64,000 nt of DNA from Lentzea guizhouensis (GCF_001701025.1 NZ_CP016793.1:4092001-4156000), one strand, 5' to 3'. Shown: positions 35,139-44,103, counted from the first letter of the stretch. Notes: generated by a model from the letters alone, not told the origin. Made by a program: numbers and translations.

Positions 35139-36347
35139 GTGGCCGAGATCCTGGTGAACCCGAAGACAACGCCCCTCGACCAACCGGTCGACATCGTCGT
35201 CGTCGGCCTCCCACCCGGTGACGAGGTCACCGTCCAGCTCTCCACCGGCGACCGCGCGTCCCACGGCGTCTTCAAGGCAGACGACCGCGGTGTCGTGGAC
35301 CTCACCCGGCACGCCCCGGTCGAGGGCACCTACCAGGGCGTCGACCCGATGGGCCTGTTCTGGTCCCTCGAACGCACCGGCGGCAAGCCGGGCCCGATGT
35401 GCCTGTCGGTGCCGGGCGCCGGCGAGGTCGAGCTGGAGCGCCTGAGCGTGCCCAGGAGCGTCGAACGCGTCGAGGTCCGCGAGAACGGTCTCGTGGGCAC
35501 GCTGTTCGCCCCTGAGGACGACGGTGGCGAGCTCCCCGGCGTGATCGTGCTGAGCGGTTCGGAAGGCGGCCTGCACGAGTCGGACGCGGCTCTGCTGGCC
35601 GCGCACGGGTTCGTCACGTTCGCGCTCGGCTACTTCGGGTTGAAGGGCCTGCCGGAGCACCTCGTGGACATCCCGCTCGAGTACTTCGGCGAGGCGATCG
35701 AGCACCTGTCCGAACGAGCCGGCCCGATCGGTGTCGTCGGCGGCTCGCGCGGCGGTGAGCTGGCGTTGCTCATCGGTGCGACGTTCCCGCAGGTCAAGGC
35801 GGTCGTCAGCGTGGTGGGCAGCGGCGTGGTCACCCAGGGCATCGGACCGGGCGCGAACCTGCTGCAGAAGCTCTCGTACGAAGCGGCCTCGTGGACCTGC
35901 AAGGGCGAGCCGCTGCCGTACCTGCCCTACGACATCGGCGACGAGCTGCGCGCCAAGATCGTCAACGACGAACCGGTGCCGTTGCGGCTCGCCTTCACCA
36001 CCGAGGACGGCGTCCCGGAAGACGTCGAGATCCCGGTGGAACGCATCCAGGGCGGTGTGTTGCTCATCTCGTCCGGCCACGACGACGGGTGGCCGTCGGC
36101 CGAGCTGAGCGAGGTCGCGCTGCGCCGGCTGAAGGACCACGACCACCCGTTCCCGTACGAGCACGTCGTGTATCCCGAGGCAGGACACCTGATCGCGGGC
36201 CCGCCGCACCGGCCGGCCACCGACGTGACCTATCCGGGGCCCGGTGTCACCTTCTCGGGTGGTGGTGTTCCGCAGGCCACCGCACACGCTCAAGCGAACG
36301 CTTGGAAAAGGACCGTCGAGTTCTTGCAGGAGCAGCTGGGCACCTAG
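35139..36347 (+). CDS. Acyl-CoA thioesterase / BAAT-family hydrolase
   Basis: A 402-residue two-domain protein. Residues about 8-115 form the Ig-like Bile_Hydr_Trans domain (PLDQPVDIVVVGLPPGDEVT, RHAPVEGTYQGVDPMGLFWS). Residues about 130-400 form the BAAT alpha/beta-hydrolase domain with nucleophile elbow GVVGGSRGGELAL, an acid in the LLISSGHDDGWPSAELSE region and a His in YPEAGHLIAGPPH. The nucleophile is Ser, as in acyl-CoA thioesterases, not Cys as in amino-acid N-acyltransferases, so thioester hydrolysis is the better call. GTG start 22 bases after prfA. Confidence 0.83.
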   Translation: MAEILVNPKTTPLDQPVDIVVVGLPPGDEVTVQLSTGDRASHGVFKADDRGVVDLTRHAPVEGTYQGVDPMGLFWSLERTGGKPGPMCLSVPGAGEVELERLSVPRSVERVEVRENGLVGTLFAPEDDGGELPGVIVLSGSEGGLHESDAALLAAHGFVTFALGYFGLKGLPEHLVDIPLEYFGEAIEHLSERAGPIGVVGGSRGGELALLIGATFPQVKAVVSVVGSGVVTQGIGPGANLLQKLSYEAASWTCKGEPLPYLPYDIGDELRAKIVNDEPVPLRLAFTTEDGVPEDVEIPVERIQGGVLLISSGHDDGWPSAELSEVALRRLKDHDHPFPYEHVVYPEAGHLIAGPPHRPATDVTYPGPGVTFSGGGVPQATAHAQANAWKRTVEFLQEQLGT

Positions 36348-36356
36348 GGTGTGCTT

Positions 36357-37742
36357 ATGAGCGCACACTTTGATGTCGTGGTCGTGGGTGCGGGTCCCGG
36401 CGGGTACGTCGCCGCGATCCGTGCGGCTCAGCTCGGGCTGAAGACCGCCGTTGTCGAGGAGAAGTACTGGGGCGGCGTCTGCCTGAACGTGGGCTGCATC
36501 CCCTCGAAGGCCCTCCTGCGCAACGCCGAGCTCGCGCACCTCTTCATGCACGAGCAGAAGACGTTCGGCATCAAGGTCGACGGCACCGTCAGCTTCGACT
36601 ACAGCGCGGCGTGGCAGCGCAGCCGCAAGGTCGCCGACGGGCGCGTCAAGGGCGTGCACTTCCTCATGAAGAAGAACGGCATCACCGAGTACAACGGGTG
36701 GGCCAACTTCACCGACGACCACACGCTGACCGTCGGGGACGAGACGATCACCTTCGGCCACGCGATCATCGCCGTGGGCGCCACGACCAGGATGCTGCCG
36801 AACACGCAGAAGTCCGACCGCGTCGTGACCTACGAAGAGCAGATCATGACCGAGGACCTGCCCGAGTCGATCATCATCGCCGGCGCGGGCGCCATCGGCG
36901 TCGAGTTCGCGTACGTCATGCACAACTACGGCGTGAAGGTCACCATCGTCGAGTTCCTCGACCGGATGGTGCCGCTCGAGGACGAAGAGGTGTCCGCCGA
37001 GCTGCTCAAGCGCTACAAGAAGCTGGGCGTCGACGTGCGCGTCGGCACCCGCGTCGAGTCGATCGACGAGTCGGGCGAGAAGGTCCGCGTCACGGTGTCG
37101 AAGAACGGCACTGAAGAGGTCCTGGAAGCCGACAAGGTCATGCAGGCCATCGGTTTCGTGCCGCGCGTCGAGGGCTACGGCCTGGAGAACACCGGCGTGA
37201 AGCTCACCGAGCGCGGTGCCATCGACATCGACGGCCGCGGCCGCACCAACGTGCCGCACATCTTCGCGATCGGCGACGTGACCGCGAAGCTCATGCTCGC
37301 GCACACCGCCGAGTCGATGGGCATCATCGCCGCCGAGACCATCGCGGGTGCCGAGACGATGGAGCTCGACTACGTGATGATCCCGCGGGCGACGTTCTGC
37401 CAGCCGCAGATCGCCTCCTTCGGCTACACCGAGAAGCAGGCCCGCGAGAAGGGCTTCGACGTCCAGGTCGCGAAGTTCCCGTTCACCGCGAACGGCAAGG
37501 CGCACGGCCTGGCCGAGCCCGGCGGCTTCGTGAAGCTGATCAGCGACGGCAAGCACGGCGAGCTGCTCGGCGGCCACATCATCGGCCCCGAGGCGACCGA
37601 GCTGCTGCCCGAGCTCACCCTGGCCCAGCAGTGGGACCTCACCGTCCACGAGGTCGCGCGCAACGTCCACGCGCACCCGACGCTGTCCGAAGCCGTCAAG
37701 GAAGCGGTGCACGGCCTCGCCGGGCACATGATCAACTTCTGA
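36357..37742 (+). CDS. lpdA: Dihydrolipoyl dehydrogenase
   Basis: A 461-residue FAD disulfide oxidoreductase, the E3 of 2-oxoacid dehydrogenase complexes. It has the FAD motif [14 protein letters not shown], the redox pair [13 protein letters not shown] (two Cys five apart), the NAD motif [30 protein letters not shown], and the C-terminal dimer motif [13 protein letters not shown] with the His-Glu dyad. ATG 36357 lies six bases after a -10-like TAGGGT (36345-36350), so it may have its own leaderless promoter. Its E1/E2 partners are not nearby. Confidence 0.93.
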   Translation: MSAHFDVVVVGAGPGGYVAAIRAAQLGLKTAVVEEKYWGGVCLNVGCIPSKALLRNAELAHLFMHEQKTFGIKVDGTVSFDYSAAWQRSRKVADGRVKGVHFLMKKNGITEYNGWANFTDDHTLTVGDETITFGHAIIAVGATTRMLPNTQKSDRVVTYEEQIMTEDLPESIIIAGAGAIGVEFAYVMHNYGVKVTIVEFLDRMVPLEDEEVSAELLKRYKKLGVDVRVGTRVESIDESGEKVRVTVSKNGTEEVLEADKVMQAIGFVPRVEGYGLENTGVKLTERGAIDIDGRGRTNVPHIFAIGDVTAKLMLAHTAESMGIIAAETIAGAETMELDYVMIPRATFCQPQIASFGYTEKQAREKGFDVQVAKFPFTANGKAHGLAEPGGFVKLISDGKHGELLGGHIIGPEATELLPELTLAQQWDLTVHEVARNVHAHPTLSEAVKEAVHGLAGHMINF

Positions 37743-37756
37743 GGTCCCCCTTTCCC

Positions 37757-38629
37757 ATGATGGACCGGCAGCCGCTCCGCCTCGCGATCTCCGAGGCGGC
37801 CACCATCCTCGCCGACGCCGGCGTGGACAGCCCGCGCGTGGACGCGGAGCTCCTGGCCGCGCACGTGCTCGGGGTCGAGCGCGGGCGGCTGCCGCTCATC
37901 CCGCTGGTCGACCCACCGGTGGTCGACCGGCTGCACGAGCTCGTCCGGGTGCGCGCCTCGCGCATCCCGTTGCAGCACATCGTCGGCTGGGCGCCGATGG
38001 GGTTGATCACGGTCGAGGTCGGGCCCGGTGTGTTCGTGCCGCGGCCGGAGACCGAGCTGTTGATGGAGTGGGCGCTGAAGGCCGTGGCCGCGGTGCCCGC
38101 ACCGGTCGTCGTGGACCTCTGCACGGGCACGGGCGCGCTGGCGTTGTCGATCGCCGCCGCCCGTCCCGACGCGGTGGTGCACGCGGTGGAACTGGACCCG
38201 CAAGCGCTTGCGTGGACGCGTCGCAACGCCGATGCGCGGGCGGCCGCGGGGGACACGCCGATCCGGCTGCACCACGGTGACGCGACCGACCCGGCGCTGC
38301 TGTCCGATCTGGACGGTGCGGTCGACCTGGTGGTGTGCAACCCGCCCTACGTGCCGGAGGGGACGCCGGTGCAGCCCGAGGTCGGCGTGCACGACCCGCA
38401 CCACGCGGTGTTCTCCGGTGCCGACGGGCTGGACGTGATCCGGCACGTCGTGTCGGCCTCCGCGCGGTGGCTGCGGCCAGGCGGGTCCGTCGGGATCGAA
38501 CACGACGACACGCAGGGCGAGTCGGTGCCGGCGCTGCTGTCGGCGCGGCGGGTGCTGACCGACGTCGCCGACCACGCGGACCTGGCCGGGCGGCCGCGGT
38601 TCGCGACCGCCCGCAGGGTGTCCGGCTAG
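37757..38629 (+). CDS. prmC: Release-factor glutamine N5-methyltransferase
   Basis: A 290-residue SAM-dependent enzyme (HemK) that methylates the Gln of the GGQ motif in release factors. The N-terminal helical domain (about 1-80) is followed by the methyltransferase domain with FVPRPETELL, the SAM motif DLCTGTGALALSIA and the catalytic VVCNPPYVPEG (NPPY). It sits 14 bases after lpdA. Two adjacent ATGs (37757, 37760) are possible starts. Confidence 0.93.
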   Translation: MMDRQPLRLAISEAATILADAGVDSPRVDAELLAAHVLGVERGRLPLIPLVDPPVVDRLHELVRVRASRIPLQHIVGWAPMGLITVEVGPGVFVPRPETELLMEWALKAVAAVPAPVVVDLCTGTGALALSIAAARPDAVVHAVELDPQALAWTRRNADARAAAGDTPIRLHHGDATDPALLSDLDGAVDLVVCNPPYVPEGTPVQPEVGVHDPHHAVFSGADGLDVIRHVVSASARWLRPGGSVGIEHDDTQGESVPALLSARRVLTDVADHADLAGRPRFATARRVSG

Positions 38630-38644
38630 AACGGCTGGAACGGG

Positions 38645-38968
38645 CTAGTACAGGGCGTCGAAGGCCTTCGCCAGCTCCTTCATCTGCTCACCCAGGCCTC
38701 GGTCGGCCAGCTTGTCCATCAGGTGCGCGGTGACGTCCTTGCTGGGCTTGGGTTTGCGCGCCTCGGCCCGCAGGTCGTCGACGGCCTCGACGGTCGACGT
38801 GGCCGCCTGGGCGTCGTGGAGGGCCTCCCGCAGCTCGTCGAGCAGCCGCAGCGCCGCGGACACGTCCCTGATGTGTCCGATGTGGACGTCCCCGGCCTTG
38901 GCGCGCCCGCTGGTGCCGATGTTGCTGCCCAGCACCGGCCCGCTGATCTCGAAGTTGTGGTCCCTCAT
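38645..38968 (-). CDS. Small helical protein with N-terminal GPV..SN..GRA.AG motif
   Basis: A 107-residue cytoplasmic protein of unknown family. ATG 38968 overlaps the TGA of the membrane-protein gene (ATGA). Residues 6-31 form a Gly-rich motif, starting FEISGPVLGSNIGTSGRAKA, matching the C-terminus of the upstream protein at 13 of 26 positions. The rest is predicted helical: VSAALRLLDELREALHDAQA, a linker rich in Lys/Pro (ARKPKPSKD), and TAHLMDKLADRGLGEQMKEL. An N-terminal self-assembly-type motif on a helical effector is the layout of bacterial amyloid-signalling partners (inference). It converges on prmC, 15 bases away. Confidence 0.75.
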   Translation of the reverse strand: MRDHNFEISGPVLGSNIGTSGRAKAGDVHIGHIRDVSAALRLLDELREALHDAQAATSTVEAVDDLRAEARKPKPSKDVTAHLMDKLADRGLGEQMKELAKAFDALY

Positions 38969-39057
38969 CCCTTTTCCCTGCCCGTCTTGACGTTGCCCGC
39001 ACGTGCCCGTCCGGTCGAGGCGACGTTGCTGGAGATGACCGGACCGGTGATGTGCAC
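38876..39057 (-). repeat. Matched 26-residue motif on both sides of a gene junction
   Basis: The last part of the 579-residue membrane protein (38980-39057) and the first part of the 107-residue protein (38876-38953) encode the same pattern: I-x-GPV-x2-SN-x4-GRA-x-AG-x-V-x2-G, with 13 identities in 26 ungapped positions and mostly conservative changes elsewhere. The two copies are 26 bases apart, across the overlapping stop and start codons. Confidence 0.75.
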
Positions 39058-40704
39058 GTTGTTGTTCGTCACCTGCATGGCCTGTTCCATGAACTCGGTG
39101 ACCGAGATGCCCTTGCTCTCCAGGAACTCGCCGAGCGTGCGCAGCAGCCGCGACTCCAGGACCTTGACGTAGCGCTCGATGTCGGTGAGCTGGAAGTAGT
39201 TGTCCACCTGGCGTTCGCTGGCGAGCTCGCGCAGGCTGGTGGTGGCGCCGTAGCGTTCCGCGATGTAGGTGCCTTCGGCCTGGTGGACCGGGACCAGCCA
39301 GTTGACCGCCGTGGCGAACCGCCTGGGCAGCGACGCGGGGAACGTGAGCAGGTCGAGCAGCGCCTCCAGCAGCGGCCGGACCGACTGCTCCGGCAGGACG
39401 TCGATCTGCCGGTGCCGCGCCTCGATCGGGTGCAGGATGCAGGGCGTCCACTCGACGTACAGCATCTCCTCGTCGAGCCCGAACGTGAGGTAGGCCGACA
39501 CCACGACGTCGCGGTCCCACGTCTCGACCTGGAACGACCGGAAGTACCGCATCCACTCCATCGGCCGGGTGATCAGACCGTCCACAACGGACCTGTCGAC
39601 GGTCGGTCGCGGTGCGTCGTCCTTGTTGGGCAACACGATCCGCGCCTCGACGTCGTCGATGTGGTCGACCAGCTCGACGGCGGAGATCACCACGCGGTCA
39701 CCGGTGGTGAGGTCCTTGAGGCGGTGTCCGGGGGACAGCGACGGCGAGCGGCCGGTCTTGAGCAGCTCGGCGGTGAGGCGGTCGTAGAGCTCCGGCAGCT
39801 CGAACCCCGGCCGCGGCATGTCCTCGTGCTCCTCGGTCGGCTTGAGCGGCAAGGCCATGGACCACGGCTCGAACATCGTCCCGGAGCCGACGAACGGCCG
39901 GTAGCCGTGGTAGACGGTCACCTGGGCCTGGTCGGCGGGCGCCGGCTCGTCGTCCTCGGCGGGGAAGAGCCGCAACGCGCTGTCGTAGCCGGAGTTCCCG
40001 AGCCTGCGCAGCGTCCACTCGTTGCGCCACAGCTCCTCCGGCCCGCGGCTGGCGCGAAAACCCCTGCGCCGGAAGCTCTTCGTGACCAGCAACCACACCA
40101 GCACCCGGTCGGTCAGCAGCACCGCGAAGATCAGCGCGATGACGACGACCATGACCGCGAGCTCTCCGTCGCTCTGCACCTCGCACGCCGTCGGGTACCG
40201 CCGGCAGTAGGAGGCGCTGGGCCGGTCGAGTTCCTCGATCACCTTGTACATCACGAAGAACAACGCGATCGCACCGGCCACGCCACCCAACGCGAGCGGC
40301 ACGCGCCGGTACGGGGCAACGGCCTTCGGTTGCTTGCCCGGCCGGATGCGCTGCCCGGAGATCACCGCCACGACCGCCGCCGCAACCGCAGCGCCGAGGA
40401 ACCAAAGCCCGAGCTGGAAACCGGTCCCCGTGGCCAGCAGCACGACCGCCAGCACGAGCAACACCGCATCGCGCACCTTGCGCCGCGTGCGCGCCGCCAC
40501 CGCCTCCCGCAACACCGCACCCGCGTTGACACCGGGCGACCGCGGAATGGACCGGGTGCTCTCCACGAGGTACTCGCGAATGGCCGAGTCCGCGAACTCC
40601 TCATCGCGGTGCGCGGCCCCGCAGAGGAAACGAGTCGTGTCGTCGCGTAACCGCGGAGAAACCTCCACCGGATCCGCCGCCGGAGCTGACATTGTCCTGT
40701 CCAC
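38965..40704 (-). CDS. Membrane protein with C-terminal GPV..SN..GRA.AG motif
   Basis: A 579-residue protein I cannot assign to a family. The N-terminal 75 residues are soluble and acidic/basic mixed. Four hydrophobic segments follow: two close together near 80-115 (DAVLLVLAVVLLATGTGF and GLWFLGAAVAAAVVAVIS), then near 135-155 and 185-210. A cytoplasmic region of about 350 residues follows, mixed alpha/beta, with many Arg/Asp/Glu. The tail (about 547-572) carries the Gly-rich motif VHITGPVISSNVASTGRARA, repeated at the start of the next gene. The layout is a membrane receptor or scaffold with a signalling tail (inference). Start GTG 40704 or ATG 40692. Divergent from a TIR gene. Confidence 0.7.
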   Translation of the reverse strand: MDRTMSAPAADPVEVSPRLRDDTTRFLCGAAHRDEEFADSAIREYLVESTRSIPRSPGVNAGAVLREAVAARTRRKVRDAVLLVLAVVLLATGTGFQLGLWFLGAAVAAAVVAVISGQRIRPGKQPKAVAPYRRVPLALGGVAGAIALFFVMYKVIEELDRPSASYCRRYPTACEVQSDGELAVMVVVIALIFAVLLTDRVLVWLLVTKSFRRRGFRASRGPEELWRNEWTLRRLGNSGYDSALRLFPAEDDEPAPADQAQVTVYHGYRPFVGSGTMFEPWSMALPLKPTEEHEDMPRPGFELPELYDRLTAELLKTGRSPSLSPGHRLKDLTTGDRVVISAVELVDHIDDVEARIVLPNKDDAPRPTVDRSVVDGLITRPMEWMRYFRSFQVETWDRDVVVSAYLTFGLDEEMLYVEWTPCILHPIEARHRQIDVLPEQSVRPLLEALLDLLTFPASLPRRFATAVNWLVPVHQAEGTYIAERYGATTSLRELASERQVDNYFQLTDIERYVKVLESRLLRTLGEFLESKGISVTEFMEQAMQVTNNNVHITGPVISSNVASTGRARAGNVKTGREKG

Positions 40705-40855
40705 TTTCTGTCATTGAATCGAGCACGGGACGTCTGTGCTGGTCAAGGGCTTGGTGAACACATATTTCTCGATGTGCTGGCACAATAGCCCCGCCGAGTC
40801 GTCATCGGGCCGAGGTGACGAAAATGCCCATTGTCAATGCGCCGAACGAGGGTAG
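40705..40855. promoter_or_regulatory. Divergent promoter region between membrane-protein and TIR genes
   Basis: This 151-base gap is more A/T-rich than its surroundings. It holds an inverted repeat CACAT-N8-ATGTG (40759-40776) and must contain both promoters, suggesting co-regulation. GAGGG at 40848-40852 is the TIR ribosome site. Confidence 0.4.
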
Positions 40856-41812
40856 ATGACAGCGTCTTTCGACTCTCCGCCGATCCGCTGTTTCCTGAGC
40901 TACGCCCGCCAGGACGACGTGGTCATGGACTTCGTCGCCCCGTTCGCGGCCTCGTTGCGCCAATACGCCTACTCCGACCGCGGCCGTTCCCTCGACGTCT
41001 TCCTGGACCGCGAGGCCATCGGCTGGGGCGACCTGGTCCAACCGGTCCTGCGCTCCGCCGTGCGAGGCGCCACCGTCTTCCTCCCGGTGGTCACCCGCCG
41101 CTACTTCGACCGCCCCTACTGCCGCGAAGAGCTGTTCCTGTTCTACAACCAGGCTTCCGTGGCCGGCGTCCGCACCCTGCTCCTGCCCGTCGTCCTGCTC
41201 GGCGACTCGTTCCTGACCGAGGACAACCCCGACCTGGCCGTGCGCCTCATCGTGGAACGCCAGTTCCGCTCAGTCCGCGAAGCCTGGCTGGAAGGCCCGT
41301 CCTCCCCGACCTGGCGCCGCACGATGCTCTCGCTGGCCGGCGCCCTCGTCGACGCCGTGGAAGAAGCCGAACTGGCCCTGGCCGCACCTCCGCCTGTTCT
41401 CGACGCGGACATCTCCGCCGAGCTCGACCGCTTCTCCCTCGACGTGCGAACGGTGATCGCCGAAACCCGTTCCGTCATCACGGAGTTCCAATCCCTGGTC
41501 GGCGGCGACCCCTCACTGCTGCTTCCCGGCGCCCACCGCCTCCGCGAAGCCGGCTGGACCTTCGAACGCCGCGCCTTCGAGCTCGACCGCCTGCTCCGCG
41601 CCACCGGCCGCTCCTTCCCGGCAGCCCCCACCGCCGAACTCCTCGCCCTCCTCCCCGGCATCGAAGCCCTCCTCACCAGCACCCGCCGAGCCGAAGCCAC
41701 GAACGCCCCGGTCCGCCGCACGATGACGGTGTTCCGCGAGGGCCTCACCGCGCTGCGCAGCGGCCTGTGCATGGTGAAGTCTTGGTCAGAGTTGCCAAAT
41801 CCTGGCCAATAA
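40856..41812 (+). CDS. TIR-domain protein
   Basis: A 318-residue protein with an N-terminal TIR domain (about 10-145): RCFLSYARQDD (box 1), SLDVFLDREAIGWGDLVQP, ATVFLPVVTRRYFDRPYCRE with the CxxE that in NADase TIRs supplies the catalytic Glu (Glu92), and TLLLPVVLLGDSF. The C-terminal half is all helical with no known domain (SFLDV... style LDRFSLDVRTVIAETRSVI). Bacterial TIR domains usually hydrolyse NAD+ or make cyclic ADP-ribose signals in immunity. No signal peptide. It is divergent from the membrane/small-protein operon, which suggests one functional module (inference). Confidence 0.82.
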   Translation: MTASFDSPPIRCFLSYARQDDVVMDFVAPFAASLRQYAYSDRGRSLDVFLDREAIGWGDLVQPVLRSAVRGATVFLPVVTRRYFDRPYCREELFLFYNQASVAGVRTLLLPVVLLGDSFLTEDNPDLAVRLIVERQFRSVREAWLEGPSSPTWRRTMLSLAGALVDAVEEAELALAAPPPVLDADISAELDRFSLDVRTVIAETRSVITEFQSLVGGDPSLLLPGAHRLREAGWTFERRAFELDRLLRATGRSFPAAPTAELLALLPGIEALLTSTRRAEATNAPVRRTMTVFREGLTALRSGLCMVKSWSELPNPGQ

Positions 41813-41867
41813 GCCGCCGTTAGCTCCCCTTGGGGCCAAACGGCCGTATGTTTCCTCGTGGGGAGGG

Positions 41868-41915
41868 CACACGGTCACGCGCTGATGGATCCGCCGCCTC
41901 GCGCGTGACCGTGTG
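41868..41915 (+). terminator. Hairpin after the TIR gene
   Basis: CACACGGTCACGCG (41868-41881) pairs perfectly with CGCGTGACCGTGTG (41902-41915). It lies between the converging TIR gene and ESX operon. Confidence 0.75.
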
Positions 41916-41921
41916 GCTGGC

Positions 41922-42043
41922 CTACAGGATTACGCTTCGCTCGAACCACGCCTGGATCTGAGCCTTCTGCACCGTCTGCATGACGAGCTGGCCCAGTTGC
42001 ACGTGGGTGAGGCGGGTGGCGGTCGGCGATCAGCTGCTCGAGT
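41922..42043 (-). pseudogene. Possible remnant of a small gene at the end of the ESX operon
   Basis: Just past the EspG-like stop, one frame reads ELEQLIADRH (without a start codon) and another reads TATRLTHVQLGQLVMQTVQK and on to AWFERSVIL before a TAG at 41922-41924. Together they resemble the two ends of a short helical YbaB/EbfC-like protein, a family often found beside ESX genes, with the middle deleted and the frame broken. This is pattern recognition on very short pieces. Confidence 0.3.
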
Positions 42044-42799
42044 TCATCGGTCGCTCGTCATCGCCAGGATCTGGCCGAGGTGGCGGGCGAGACCCATGTT
42101 GTCGGCGGGCGCGATGGTGAACCAGCCGGTGCGCAACTGGACGTTGGCGTAGCGGCCGGTTTGCGTGTCGATCCAGGTGACCGGCGGGTAGTCGCGCTTG
42201 GTGCGGCCCTGTTCCATCTGGACGAGGAAGTGGCCGTTGCCGAGTGCGGGGCCGGTCAGCATCTGCTTGGCGAGGCGGACGTCGTCGTTCTCGGTGGTGC
42301 GGACGGCTTGGCGGAAGCCCTCCTGTTGCTGTGGCTGCTGGGCCTCGAAGGCCTGCGTGGGCACCGTCACCAGCTTGCCCTGGCCCGGCCGGCTCTGGGG
42401 CATGGCGCCGGCGAGGCTGGTGGCGATCTCGTTGGGCTGCACCTGGGTCAGCGTCATCGTGGTGTCCTCTTGGGACACCAGCACGGCGTAGCCGCCGCGT
42501 GCGACCACGCAGGCGCGAACGAGCTTCTCCTGGCTCATGTCCGGCATGCACAGTGCGATGACGCGCAACTCGGGACGCGCCAACAGGTTCAGCGCGTCCT
42601 CGAGGTCCGGCTCAGGGCGGCCGCGGCGGGCGAGGCCGCGGCGTTCGAGGTCCTGGTGCACGGCGGCCTTGATGCGGTCGCGTTCGTCGAGCGTGTCGCC
42701 ATGCGAGGTGATGTCGAACGGGTAGGGCACGCTCCCCGCCCGCAGGCCCTCCCAGAGGACCTCGAACGCGGGCAGGGAGAGCTGCGCGATCTGCCTCAT
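42044..42799 (-). CDS. EspG-like ESX secretion-associated chaperone
   Basis: A 251-residue cytoplasmic protein. It begins MRQIAQLSLPAFEVLWEGLR and continues LPYPFDI-type strands, DLEDALNLLARPELRVIALC and GYAVLVSQEDTTMTLTQVQP, a pattern I know from actinobacterial EspG/ESX-associated proteins, which bind PPE-type substrates before secretion. The length fits (mycobacterial EspG about 270-290). ATG 42799 overlaps the stop of the PPE-like gene (ATGA), as expected for a chaperone and its substrate. Confidence 0.78.
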   Translation of the reverse strand: MRQIAQLSLPAFEVLWEGLRAGSVPYPFDITSHGDTLDERDRIKAAVHQDLERRGLARRGRPEPDLEDALNLLARPELRVIALCMPDMSQEKLVRACVVARGGYAVLVSQEDTTMTLTQVQPNEIATSLAGAMPQSRPGQGKLVTVPTQAFEAQQPQQQEGFRQAVRTTENDDVRLAKQMLTGPALGNGHFLVQMEQGRTKRDYPPVTWIDTQTGRYANVQLRTGWFTIAPADNMGLARHLGQILAMTSDR

Positions 42800-44080
42800 C
42801 CGCCGATCACCGGCGGCGCGACCATGCGATCGTCGTCGAAGAACTCGTCGGTGGGCACCAAGTAGTTCGACTTGTGTTCCTTGTCCTCCGCGCCCTGGCC
42901 AGCACCAGCACCAGCACCACCGCCGGCACCCATGCCAGCCGCACCGGCTGCGCCACCACGTCCGGCGCCACCCGCGCCCGCGCCCACCGGTGCCGGCACC
43001 TGCGCCGCCCATGACGCCGGCGCCACCGGGGTTGGCCGGGCCGAAGCTGCCCATGCCGCGCCGGCACCTGCGCCGGCACCTGCACCTGCACCGCCGGGTC
43101 CGCCGCCCATGCCGCCGGGCCGCCCATGCCGCGGCCACCACCGGACCACCAGGGCCGCCGCCGGGACCGCCTGGGCGCATGCCGCCGGGGCCGCCCATCG
43201 GCGGTCGGCCGGTCTGGTTGCCACCGGGAGGCCGCATGCCGGGCGGGAAGATGCCGGGTGGGGTGCCGATCGGCGGGCGGTTCTGGTTGTTGCCGCCGTT
43301 CTGGTTCTGGTTGTTGTTCGGCAGGTTGTTGGAGTCGTTGACCTGCGGTGCCACCCAGGAGGCGTTGGTCGTGCCGTTGCCGGTGCTGCCGGGGGGCGGC
43401 ATGCCGGGCATGCCCGTGGTGCCGGGCGGGCGGTAGCCGGGGGTGTTGCCCAGGGTGTTCTGGTTGTTGTTGTTATTGGGCGGTTGCGTGATGCCCTGGT
43501 CGTTGGTGACCTTGGGCGGCGCTTCCATGGTGGGCATGGACATGGCAGCCGACATCATCGTGTTGTCGCGCGTTTGCATGACTTGCACGGCTTCAGCCTT
43601 GGCGTCCTGCTGTTTGTTGTAGGTGGAGATCATCTCGATGGGCGCGCCCACCATCATGATCGGGCTGATCATGCCGCCCTTGTTCGTGAACCAGTCACCT
43701 GCGATCTTCAACGGGTTGAAGCTCACCGGCTCCGGCATGCGGTTGTTCGCGTTGACTGCCGCGTCCCGCTGCTGCTCGATAGCACCCGACGTCTTGTAAA
43801 ACGTCTCGCCCGTGTGTTCCACGAACGTGCCTACCTTGTTCAACGCGTTACGTACGCCGTCGGCGGCCTGCCCCGTCCACGCGCTCTGGGACCCGTTGAC
43901 GAGGATCTTGAAGTCGGTCGCCAACTCCCGGAACGTGTCACCGAAAGACTTCCAGATGTCCGCGGTGTCAGTGGCCGTGTCCGGGGCGTAGTTATCGGTC
44001 ACGAGCGACTTCATGTGCTCGTGTTTCTGGCCCGGATAGTTGTCGTTCGGTGTCGGAACAGCGGCCTGGGTGGGCGCCAT
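42796..44080 (-). CDS. WXG/PPE-like ESX substrate, frame broken in its Gly-rich part
   Basis: The N-terminal 200 residues are helical with the WxG turn in NGSQSAWTGQAADGVRNAL, then an Asn/Gln/Pro-rich and a Gly/Pro/Met-rich tail. The expected C-terminus (KSNYLVPTDEFFDDDRMVAP then PVIGG) lies in a different frame. Following the Gly-rich coding pattern, the frame changes near 43141, 43117, 43057 (each one base short) and 42985 (one base extra). All four fall in G/C runs. Pieces such as GMGSFGPANPGGAGVMGG in the first frame and GAGGAGRGGAAGAAGMGAGG in the last show that both are coding. Either sequencing errors or recent decay. Coordinates span the whole gene. Confidence 0.7.
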
Positions 44081-44103
44081 GAGAATTTCCCCCTCGGGCG
44101 TCG

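Noticed and set aside
34806..37727. A 973-codon frame antisense to prfA, the thioesterase gene and lpdA
   Set aside because: Shadow frame of three well-supported genes.
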